DNA of 48,182 nucleotides. Origin: WGMI01 sp041739275. Lineage in GTDB: Bacteria; Bacteroidota; Bacteroidia; Flavobacteriales; Schleiferiaceae. The stretch covers positions 1 to 48,182 of the forward strand of contig JBGSOF010000029.1 of the NCBI GenBank assembly GCA_041739275.1. The letters are read 5' to 3'. Shown here piece after piece: positions 41,580 to 48,182 of this stretch. Position 1 is the first letter of the stretch; each line of letters opens with the position of its first letter. The notes beneath the pieces were generated by a model that worked only from the letters and a program-made list of their open reading frames with translations, did not search any database and was not told the origin of the DNA. The position numbers were made by a program, and so were the translations under genes.

Positions 41580-42347
41580 TCAGAGGGCCATTTCTCTTTT
41601 GGTGCTGTCTTGAATGGCAATGCTATACACGACTAGGCCAAAACCGATTTTGTTGACCGCGTCGGCGATATTGTAGAACAAATCGACATTGCTCGAATCC
41701 CATCCAAAGGACGTGTTCAACCAGCCGCCGGGCATGCACATGTACCCAATGGGGTAAATGGCCCATCCCACGAGGACAAACCAAGCAAGAGTGCGCACTC
41801 CGCGTACGACCGTTGGGTTGCCCGATTTGTCTGCGAGTTGTTTGACCTCACCAAACCACGCGGCATAGAGAACGTAGATATACCCGAGAGTCGAAAGGAA
41901 GCCCCATAAAACGCTGTGCGCGGTGTCGCCTCCTTCGGGGTTAAATGCCTCGCCAATGTAGCCTGCGACCAGCATCCAAGCCGAAGCGATGATCAAACGC
42001 CACATGAGACCGACTTTGGCTCCCGCCGCTTTCGTCAGCAAATAAAACTCGACACACATCAAGGGCACCGTAAGGGTCCAGTCGATGTAGCGCAGGGCTG
42101 TGGGATTGCTGCCGGTCTGAGCGTAATAATCGCGCATGTAGTAGTAGTGTACCGCGGCAATGCCCGTGATCAATCCCGAAACCAGCAGAGAAGTTTTCCA
42201 TTTGTCTGGAACGCGACTCCGCTCGAAGAAAAAGAAAACCGAGGCGGCCAGCATGGCCATGTAGCCCGTAAAAAAGGTGAATGCCACGGGGTCGTCTTTG
42301 GGAATGGCGACGAGGTTGGCCAACACTGAAGAATACGCTGCATCCAT
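41580..42347 (-). CDS. Green-absorbing proteorhodopsin-type proton pump
   Basis: 255 aa, seven transmembrane helices, retinal-binding. Helix C RYIDWTLTVPLMCVEFYLL gives the D-T-E outward proton-pump set: Asp89 acceptor, Thr93, Glu100 donor (numbers 97, 101, 108 in the reference proteorhodopsin). His67 matches the acceptor's His partner, and Lys233 (AVNKIGFG) is the retinal Schiff-base residue. The tuning position (105 in the reference) is Met97, the form known from flavobacterial pumps, which absorbs green light. The frame is open 19 codons upstream from a TTG, but the ATG at 42347 begins the usual N-terminus. No beta-carotene cleavage gene (blh) is next to it. Confidence 0.95.
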   Translation of the reverse strand: MDAAYSSVLANLVAIPKDDPVAFTFFTGYMAMLAASVFFFFERSRVPDKWKTSLLVSGLITGIAAVHYYYMRDYYAQTGSNPTALRYIDWTLTVPLMCVEFYLLTKAAGAKVGLMWRLIIASAWMLVAGYIGEAFNPEGGDTAHSVLWGFLSTLGYIYVLYAAWFGEVKQLADKSGNPTVVRGVRTLAWFVLVGWAIYPIGYMCMPGGWLNTSFGWDSSNVDLFYNIADAVNKIGFGLVVYSIAIQDSTKREMAL

Positions 42348-43176
42348 TTTGTTTAAGATTTGGTTCGTTTTCTTAAACACAAAAGAGGTGTCTGGGTTCG
42401 CCAAAATTCGGTTTTACGATGAAGATTCAGTGAAACGTGTGAATTTTGGGTTTTAAATTACTGATTGCCAAAAGTTTAATTATATGTTAAAATTTCAAAT
42501 GCTCTAGGTTAAATGTTTGATATTTAATCGTGAACAAGTTAAATGTGTCTTATTTCTCGGCGGATCAGGGCTGTTTTTGTGGCCTTAAGCCTCGGCTCAC
42601 GGCGGATGCAACGCATGGTGAGACTCAAGTTTCGAACTCTCGGTACAGAGATTTTTGTGGGAGGTATTTCTGAATGCCCCAATGAACACCGGAGTACGAG
42701 ATTTTTTCTTATTTTTCTGATGGTGAGCATGTTAAAATGGTTCCAATCTACCGATGAACCCCGAGCCCACCCCTCCGCGCCCCCGTCCTGACACGCGCAG
42801 CTTCGTCAGGGCACCCATTCAATTTCCGGATTCCAGGCACAACCGCAGCATGTCCTAAAGAATGTTTGTGAAGAACTCCCTACGGAATCCGCCCATAGCC
42901 AAGCTCCCCGAAAATGAATTGCACAATGATTTGCCCCTCGGCGCTTGCGCCGGTTTGTTGATCTCAGCAAATCAAGTATTCCCCGGGGGTCTACCCTTAA
43001 CAGTCGCTTGCAGCCCACCCGAGAATCTGGGCGCGGAGGTTCGAGAGAAGGAAGAACCGGGGCGCACCTCAGTTTTTGGTGGAACCAAGTCCCAGTCTGA
43101 ACCTGCGGACTGCAATGCCCGAAATCGAAGCCAGAGTGCCGGGATTGAAACACCCAAAATTTTGAAGAGCAGTGTT
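42348..43176. other. Gene-free 829-bp region upstream of rhodopsin
   Basis: The first 200 bp (42348-42540) is very AT-rich and carries the rhodopsin promoter. The remainder (42541-43176) turns GC-rich; open frames exist on both strands (42806-43153 minus, 42862-43257 plus) but look unlike proteins. It has small dyads (CCTGAC/GTCAGG 42787-42810; CGGCGC/GCGCCG 42939-42952). I see no gene; it may be decayed. Confidence 0.5.
42469..42499 (-). promoter_or_regulatory. Promoter of rhodopsin
   Basis: On the minus strand TTTG (42499-42496), exactly 19 nt, then AACTTTTG (42476-42469), matching TAnnTTTG at all but the first base. The DNA around is AT-rich. The leader to the ATG at 42347 would be about 115 nt. 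Confidence 0.5.
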
Positions 43177-43428
43177 TTAAATCGCGCTCAGCTCGAAGCG
43201 GTAATTCTCCATAATCGGGTTGCAGAGAAGCTTTTTGCAGGCCTCATCCACCTTTGATCGCGCTTCTGATTCGTCTACCGCATCCAACTCCAAATGGATG
43301 TGTTTGCCCACCCGAATGTCAGAGACTCCACCGATGCCCACATTGCCCATTTGAGCGGTGATGGTCTTGCCCTGAGGGTCGAGAAGCGCCTTGAGCGGCA
43401 TGACATCGATTTCGGCTCGGAATTTCAT
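43177..43428 (-). CDS. purS: Phosphoribosylformylglycinamidine synthase subunit PurS
   Basis: 83 aa, the small structural subunit of FGAM synthase (with PurL and PurQ) in de novo purine synthesis. It has the typical MKFRAEIDVMPLKALLDPQGKTI start and the conserved VGIGGVSDIRVGKHIHL and LCNPIMENY end. The 83-aa length is standard. purL and purQ are not in this window. Confidence 0.93.
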   Translation of the reverse strand: MKFRAEIDVMPLKALLDPQGKTITAQMGNVGIGGVSDIRVGKHIHLELDAVDESEARSKVDEACKKLLCNPIMENYRFELSAI

Positions 43429-43471
43429 CGAAAGGTTTTGATTTGAGTTACTGCAGCGATCGATTTAAGTC

Positions 43472-44203
43472 TCAAGAACCCTGCGATGGAACATGCCCGG
43501 GCCTAAAGAATACGATCGACAAAAGCACGTACGAAAGTACGACAAGCGAAATGCTCCACCACCCGAGCAGGCCGGCAGAAAGCAGCCCGACCGCAGCACA
43601 AGCCCACAGCAGCGGAGACAACTTTCCGTTTTTTGGTTTGAGCGAAAACAAGGGGATGGGCGCCACCATCAAACCGCTCATTGCAAGGCTCGAGGCGACG
43701 ATCGCGAACGGATGCGTCCACTGAGCCGATAGCGAACCCGAGTGCACCGCCATGGCCCAAGCCCCGAAAAAAGCGGCCATTGAAGGCGTGGGAAGTCCGA
43801 TAAAATGGGTGCTTTGAGTGGGGTCGATGTTGAATTTTGCCAGGCGCAGCGCGGCGAAGACTGCCAAAATCAGCGGGGAGAAACGCAGAAAACCGAGCTC
43901 AGTCGCCGTTTGGTTTTCGTAGCGAAGCAGCATTTCCATCCCCATAAAAGCAGGCAGCAAACCGAAGCTCACCACATCGGCCAAAGAATCGAGCTGTTTG
44001 CCGAAATCGCCCGCCACACGCAGCAAGCGAGCGAGGAGGCCGTCGAAGACATCGAGCAACAGCGCGCCCGCCATCAACCAAAACCCCAAATCGAGCCGGT
44101 GTTCGCTCAAGACAAAAACCGAAGCAGTCGCCCCGCAAAGCAAATTGCCTGCCGTGAGGGCATGGGGAGCCCAAAAAAGCGTTTTTGAAATCGATTGAGC
44201 CAT
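43472..44203 (-). CDS. pssA: CDP-diacylglycerol-serine O-phosphatidyltransferase
   Basis: Makes phosphatidylserine from CDP-diacylglycerol and serine in the inner membrane, 243 aa with about seven hydrophobic segments. The CDP-alcohol phosphotransferase motif DG-x2-AR-x8-G-x3-D-x3-D is present as DGLLAR through GKQLDSLAD (about residue 54-76). This is the integral-membrane PssA type. It follows purS on the same strand. Confidence 0.93.
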   Translation of the reverse strand: MAQSISKTLFWAPHALTAGNLLCGATASVFVLSEHRLDLGFWLMAGALLLDVFDGLLARLLRVAGDFGKQLDSLADVVSFGLLPAFMGMEMLLRYENQTATELGFLRFSPLILAVFAALRLAKFNIDPTQSTHFIGLPTPSMAAFFGAWAMAVHSGSLSAQWTHPFAIVASSLAMSGLMVAPIPLFSLKPKNGKLSPLLWACAAVGLLSAGLLGWWSISLVVLSYVLLSIVFFRPGHVPSQGS

Positions 44204-44342
44204 CGCAGTCTTTAAGCGAGCAGAAAGTCACAATATTAATTCGAAGAAAGGGGTTTTATTTGGGCAAGCATCTGCGCGCAATTCCAGTTTGCGGGCTTGG
44301 GACGTATTCAGACCTTTGGACGAAAGAGATTCAAGAAATCGA

Positions 44343-45434
44343 TTGAAGAATTTTAAGCGGATCATTTCCTTTTGGGCGAGTCTCGTCGTGGCGGTGTGGC
44401 CCAACACCGAGGCCCGCGCACAGACCGGACGAAAGTATAGCAACGAGTTTCTCCACATCGGGGTCGACGCCCGTGCATTCGGACGCTCGGGAGCTGTGGT
44501 GGCCAGCGTCGAAGATGCCACGGCGGGATATTGGAACCCTGCCGGACTCGCCAGACTCGAGGCGCGCTACGACTTTGCGCTGATGCATGCCGAGTACTTC
44601 GGGGGAATTGCGCAATACGATTACTTTGGCTTTGCCAGCCCGGTCGATGCCGTGAGCACGGTGGGGGTGAGCCTCTTGCGCTTTGGGGTAGACGACATCC
44701 CCGACACCTCTGAATTGATCGATGCCGACGGGAACGTCAATTACGATCGCATCAAGCTTTTTTCGGCGGCCGACTATGCGCTCTTGCTCTCGTACGCCCG
44801 CAAATCGCCTTCGGTTGAAGGTCTCAGCTATGGGGCAAACCTCAAATTGATCTACCGAATGGTGGGGTCTTTTGCGGACGCTTTTGGTTTTGGATTCGAC
44901 CTCGGTGCGCAATATCACACCGAGAATTGGCAGTTCGGAGCCGTGCTTCGCGATGCGCCCTCGACCTTTAACGCATGGTCGATTTCTACCACGGCAGCCC
45001 TCGATTCCACTTTGGCTGCGACCGGCAACGAAGCCCCCGAGAATGCCATTGAATTAACCCTTCCTCGGCTCGTCTTGGGCCTTGGACACCGCGTTCGATG
45101 GGGCGATCGCTTTGGGCTCTTGTCTGAAATCAATGCCGAAATGACCTTCGACGGGCCTCGAAACAGCTTGGTGAGCGCCGACTTTGGCAACATTGACCCC
45201 GCCTTGGGGGTCGAAGCCGACTTCAGACAAATGGTGTTTTTGCGCGTGGGGGTGGGCAATTTTCAGCGGAGCACCTTGTTCGACGGCAGCCGTCAATGGC
45301 TGTGGCAACCCAACCTCGGGCTGGGCTTCAAGTATCGGGGGCTTTCGGTCGATTATGCCTTGACCGACCTAGGCGACCAAAGCAGCGCGCTCTACAGCAA
45401 TTTGTTCACTTTAAAATACCGCTGGGGGCTTTGA
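44343..45434 (+). CDS. PorV/PorQ-family outer-membrane beta-barrel protein
   Basis: 363 aa. A signal peptide (KRIISFWASLVVAVWP to EARAQ) is followed by FLHIGVDARAFGRSGAVVASVEDATAGYWNPAGLA, cited in parts: GVDARAFGRSG and ATAGYWNPAGLA are the UPF0164/PorV-type signature. The rest is beta-strand rich and ends KYRWGL, aromatic at the last position as in outer membrane barrels. PorV works in type IX secretion; whether this is a true PorV or a relative is open. Start codon is unclear: TTG 44343 gives a normal signal peptide, TTG 44289 is longer. It overlaps lnt by four bases (TTGA). Confidence 0.75.
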   Translation: MKNFKRIISFWASLVVAVWPNTEARAQTGRKYSNEFLHIGVDARAFGRSGAVVASVEDATAGYWNPAGLARLEARYDFALMHAEYFGGIAQYDYFGFASPVDAVSTVGVSLLRFGVDDIPDTSELIDADGNVNYDRIKLFSAADYALLLSYARKSPSVEGLSYGANLKLIYRMVGSFADAFGFGFDLGAQYHTENWQFGAVLRDAPSTFNAWSISTTAALDSTLAATGNEAPENAIELTLPRLVLGLGHRVRWGDRFGLLSEINAEMTFDGPRNSLVSADFGNIDPALGVEADFRQMVFLRVGVGNFQRSTLFDGSRQWLWQPNLGLGFKYRGLSVDYALTDLGDQSSALYSNLFTLKYRWGL

Positions 45435-47020
45435 ATCGGCGCAAGGGCTTCGCATGGTCTGCATTGAGCGGAGTGCTCCTCTGGCTTTCGTGGCCCGAGC
45501 AGGGGTGGCCGTTTCTCATCTTTTTTGCCTTCGTTCCGCTTTTTTGGGCGGTAGAGCAGGCGCGCACTTCAGAGATCAAAGGGATTTTTGGAATGTCTTG
45601 GCTCGCGTTTGCGCTTTGGAACGGACTCACGGCGTGGTGGATCGCGCTGGCGCATTGGTCGGGTCTGTTTGCCGTGGTGTTTATCGCAGCCTCGGTCGAA
45701 GCCCTGGCTGTGTGGGCATGGAGCAAAACGGCTCGAGTATTGGGCGAGCGCCGCGCTTGGTTTGCCTTGGTGGGCTACTGGATGCTCACCGAATGGCTAC
45801 TGCGCGATTGGGATTTGAACTGGCCTTGGTTGGCGCTCGGAAATGTCTTTGCCACTAGGCCCGAGTGGGTGCAATGGTATTCGGCGACGGGGATTTTTGG
45901 GGGAAGTGTTTGGGTTTTAATTGTCAACATTTTGATCTACGGGGCTCTAAAGAAACTTCTCGCGAATTCTCTTCGATTTGACCTGCGTTCTCAGTGGAAA
46001 GCCGGTTTGGCCGTGTTGCTTCCGTTGGGTGTTTCTCTTTGGATGTACACTCGTTATGAAGAGCGGGGTGAAGCCGTAGAAGTGGTGATCGTACAGCCGA
46101 ATATCGACCCGTATGTCGAGAAATTCGAGATGAATTCTGCCGAACAGCTCCAGAGATTTCTCGACTTGGCCGAAGCCCGGATTGACGAGAATACCCGCTA
46201 TGTGGTCGGGCCCGAAACCATGATTCCCTCGGGTTTAGACGAAGACCGAATGGGCTCGGAGCCCGAGATTCGGATGCTCCGCGGTTTCCACGAGAAACAT
46301 CCCCAAGTGAATCTCGTCCTCGGCGCGAATACCGTTCGGTGGTATGAATCTCGAGAAACGGAAACCGCGAGGTTGCACCCCTCCGGTCGATATTGGTACG
46401 ATGTATTCAACACGGGTTTGCAGGTGAATTCGGCAGATTCGGTTCCGCTCTATCACAAATCGATGCTGGTGGTTGGGGCCGAAAAAATGCCATTTCTCGG
46501 GGTTCTCGGGCCGCTTTTGGGCAATTCCACCTTCGATTTTGGGGGGATATCGGGAACCAACAGAACGCAAGATCACCGAGAAACATTTGTCTCCCAAGAC
46601 GGAGCGCACCGCTGTGGAACCATCATTTGCTGGGAGAACGAATTTGGAGCCTTTGTTTCGGAATTTGTCCGTTCAGGAGCCGATTTGTTGTTTGTCATTA
46701 CCAACGACGGCTGGTGGGGAAATTCAGAAGGTCACCGACAGCATTTGCACTATGCCCGCCTTCGCGCCATCGAAAACCGCCGGGCCATCGGGCGTTCGGC
46801 CAATACCGGCATTAGCGCGGTGATCAACCAAAGAGGCGATTTGCTTCAAACCCTGGCTTGGGAGAAAACCGGAGTGTTGGTCGGCACAATGCACGCGAAC
46901 CACGAGTTGACTCTTTATGCGCGTTATGGTGATATCGCCTTGAGGGTGAGCGCCTTGATGGGTGTCATCCTCGCGCTTCTCAGTCTGTCCAAAGCCTATC
47001 GAAGGCCAAAGGCGAACTGA
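45431..47020 (+). CDS. lnt: Apolipoprotein N-acyltransferase
   Basis: Adds the third acyl chain to the N-terminal Cys of lipoproteins in the inner membrane, 529 aa. About seven hydrophobic helices (1-220) lead into a periplasmic nitrilase-like domain with the catalytic triad Glu262 (VGPETMIPS), Lys343 (YHKSMLVVG) and Cys400 (IICWENEFG). The TTG at 45431 overlaps the barrel gene's stop (TTGA), and the earlier open frame has no homology. This suits the many lipoproteins of the window. Confidence 0.93.
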   Translation: MNRRKGFAWSALSGVLLWLSWPEQGWPFLIFFAFVPLFWAVEQARTSEIKGIFGMSWLAFALWNGLTAWWIALAHWSGLFAVVFIAASVEALAVWAWSKTARVLGERRAWFALVGYWMLTEWLLRDWDLNWPWLALGNVFATRPEWVQWYSATGIFGGSVWVLIVNILIYGALKKLLANSLRFDLRSQWKAGLAVLLPLGVSLWMYTRYEERGEAVEVVIVQPNIDPYVEKFEMNSAEQLQRFLDLAEARIDENTRYVVGPETMIPSGLDEDRMGSEPEIRMLRGFHEKHPQVNLVLGANTVRWYESRETETARLHPSGRYWYDVFNTGLQVNSADSVPLYHKSMLVVGAEKMPFLGVLGPLLGNSTFDFGGISGTNRTQDHRETFVSQDGAHRCGTIICWENEFGAFVSEFVRSGADLLFVITNDGWWGNSEGHRQHLHYARLRAIENRRAIGRSANTGISAVINQRGDLLQTLAWEKTGVLVGTMHANHELTLYARYGDIALRVSALMGVILALLSLSKAYRRPKAN

Positions 47021-47039
47021 TTCTCCACAGAGGGCATAC

Positions 47040-47816
47040 TCACTTTGCCTTCCTCAAGGCTTCGGAATAGGCGTTGGGGAGCTCACAGCCTTCGACGGCA
47101 CGAGCGGCCTTTTCTACATCGTATTCAAAACGGCGAAACTCAATGGAGATTCCGTCGGGTCGGCCGAAATCGGGGAGGATGTCGTAGTGCAAGAGGGCCA
47201 AACAGCCGCGGGGATCTCCGTCTTTCGGCTTGCCCACCGAGCCAATGTTTACGGCATGGCGGTAACGAAGCGAGCCATCGGGCTGTTGATCTTCGAGAAT
47301 TCGGTGATACGGTTTGTGCGTATGTCCAAAAAACATGAGATCGGTGTGCGCATCGTGCATGATGCGGAGCAAGCTCTTTTCGGGCCGGTCTTCGAAGAGG
47401 TATTCGTTGATCTTTCGCGGGCTGCCGTGCACCAACAAGGCGTTGGGCGCATCTGGCCCATTTTGAAAATCGAAGCGCAAATGCCGGGGCAAACTGCGCA
47501 AGTAGCGGCGGGTGTCTTCGCTTACCCATTCGTTGGTCAAGCGAATCGAAACAGCCCCATTGGCCTTTTCTTCTTCGTCTTTGTACGCACAACCGCAGTC
47601 GTCGCTCGCGAGCCCAATGCCCTCGTCGTAATTGCCCGCGATGCACGGAATGCCCCTTGCCCGAATCTTCGAGGCGACCTCGTTGGGCCAAATGTTGTAG
47701 CCCACCAAATCGCCGAGGCAATAGATCGCGTCGGGGCGGATTCGATCGAGTTCTTCAAAACAAGCCTCGAGGGCGGGCAAGTTGGCGTGGATATCTGAAA
47801 AGAGGGCGATGGTCAT
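47040..47816 (-). CDS. Metallophosphoesterase (YfcE/Calcineurin-like)
   Basis: 258 aa, cytoplasmic. The two-metal motifs are all present: FSDIHANLPAL (about 6-16), LGDLVGYN, GNYDEG, and LVHGSP and FGHTHKP. The unusual insert DCGCAYKDEEEKANG sits after the fourth motif. Relatives cleave phosphodiesters such as cyclic nucleotides or have unknown substrates. ATG 47816 starts MTIALFSDIH; a 13-codon longer frame is not conserved. It ends 20 nt from the convergent lnt. Confidence 0.85.
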   Translation of the reverse strand: MTIALFSDIHANLPALEACFEELDRIRPDAIYCLGDLVGYNIWPNEVASKIRARGIPCIAGNYDEGIGLASDDCGCAYKDEEEKANGAVSIRLTNEWVSEDTRRYLRSLPRHLRFDFQNGPDAPNALLVHGSPRKINEYLFEDRPEKSLLRIMHDAHTDLMFFGHTHKPYHRILEDQQPDGSLRYRHAVNIGSVGKPKDGDPRGCLALLHYDILPDFGRPDGISIEFRRFEYDVEKAARAVEGCELPNAYSEALRKAK

Positions 47817-48026
47817 GGGGTACAGGATAATTCTGGGGAGAGACATGGTTTTCATGCAAAAATGTAGACAACACTCGAGCCAGCATGAATGAAATATACT
47901 GATCTCCTTTTTTTGTCCGATTTATTTAGTTAAGTCTTGGAATCGATGTTTTCCGGTTTTGCCTATGAGCATTGTGTAGTGCCGCGATGCTTCGCGGCGG
48001 TGCGATTTAAAGATAGGAGTGGATAT
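47817..48026. other. Gene-free right flank with hairpin
   Basis: No gene is supported. The stretch includes the perfect hairpin GCCGCGA-TGCT-TCGCGGC (47981-47998) and an AT-rich part at 47880-47940. Confidence 0.5.
47981..47998. repeat. Hairpin GCCGCGA-TGCT-TCGCGGC
   Basis: A 7-bp perfect stem with a 4-nt loop, located 29 bp from the repeat at 48027. It resembles in size the hairpins at 8481-8497 and 34968-34986, and is not followed by a T-run. Confidence 0.45.
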
Positions 48027-48182
48027 TGGCCTGCGTTGTTCATTCCCTCTCTACGACCTTGATGTTCACCCCGCTGCCGCGGAGGCCTTCTTTCTTTGCT
48101 GCTCCAAAGAAAGAAGGAAAGAAAGGAGCTTTTTAGACCGGCGCAGCGCTCTCTTGTCCTACCCGCGTACGCTTTGGCCGAG
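48027..48182. repeat. Right copy of the 156-bp dispersed repeat (runs off the window)
   Basis: It is the reverse complement of 158-313 with 7 mismatches and no gaps, and includes the same 13-bp-arm hairpin. It continues to the last base, so its true extent cannot be seen. Confidence 0.85.

Noticed and set aside
42806..43153. Minus-strand 115-aa frame upstream of rhodopsin
   Set aside because: Composition is Cys/Arg/Trp-rich and unlike a folded protein, with no conserved motif. Kept only as a note on an unexplained region.
1..48182. CRISPR arrays, tRNA or rRNA genes, prophage or transposase genes
   Set aside because: I saw no regularly spaced repeats, no tRNA cloverleaf with CCA end and no transposase, integrase or capsid-like product in any frame. 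Short tRNAs could be missed by eye.

Overview
The window looks like chromosomal DNA from a member of the Bacteroidota, probably a marine, Flavobacteriales-like aerobe. The reasons are a proton-pumping rhodopsin of the D-T-E type, a fused alpha/beta E1 2-oxoacid dehydrogenase, LruC-domain and fasciclin lipoproteins, a PorV/PorQ-type barrel, short 5' leaders without strong Shine-Dalgarno sites, and several upstream elements matching the Bacteroidota promoter consensus (TTTG, about 19 nt, TAnnTTTG). The order-level placement is inference. Both ends carry the same 156-bp repeat in opposite orientation, so the window may be a contig that ends in a dispersed repeat.

Layout. 1-637: repeat and non-coding DNA. 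638-8087 (minus): M15 peptidase, icd (isocitrate dehydrogenase), dnaX and pyc (pyruvate carboxylase). 8517-10493: fused E1 dehydrogenase. 10503-11322: DUF1778/GNAT toxin-antitoxin pair. 11415-12694: tsaC and a small transaldolase. 12996-18105 (plus): TPR-adenylate cyclase, sucD, ArnT-like glycosyltransferase. 18069-22853 (minus): a six-gene cluster running kdsA-like, transaldolase-CBS fusion, HAD phosphatase, rimB, rimK, rsmE. 22957-25673 (plus): arginase and argS, overlapping. 25750-27803 (minus): MycE-like methyltransferase and sucC. 27949-34910 (minus): two LruC lipoproteins, three small or hypothetical genes and a two-domain fasciclin lipoprotein. 35146-38664 (plus): UBP zinc finger, acyltransferase-3 and a second TPR-cyclase with overlapping reading frames. 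38702-42347: acs, a secreted hypothetical protein and rhodopsin. 43177-47816: purS, pssA, a PorV-like barrel, lnt and a metallophosphoesterase. 47817-48182: non-coding DNA and the second repeat copy.

The genes are mostly housekeeping. Central carbon metabolism is represented by icd, sucC and sucD (unlinked), pyc, acs and E1. Envelope synthesis is represented by the Kdo-like cluster, pssA, lnt and the glycosyltransferase. Ribosome or tRNA modification is represented by rimK, rimB, rsmE and tsaC.

Two things stand out. First, in the Kdo-like cluster the place normally taken by arabinose-5-phosphate isomerase (SIS domain plus two CBS domains) is held by a transaldolase-family barrel fused to a KdsD-like CBS pair; the barrel has Thr where the family has an active-site Asn, and the adjacent KdsA-like enzyme also has changed pocket residues. 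This could be a variant ulosonic-acid pathway. Second, dnaX carries a run of ten A just after the clamp-loader domains, and slippage in either direction meets a stop codon within a few codons, which predicts a programmed short gamma product.
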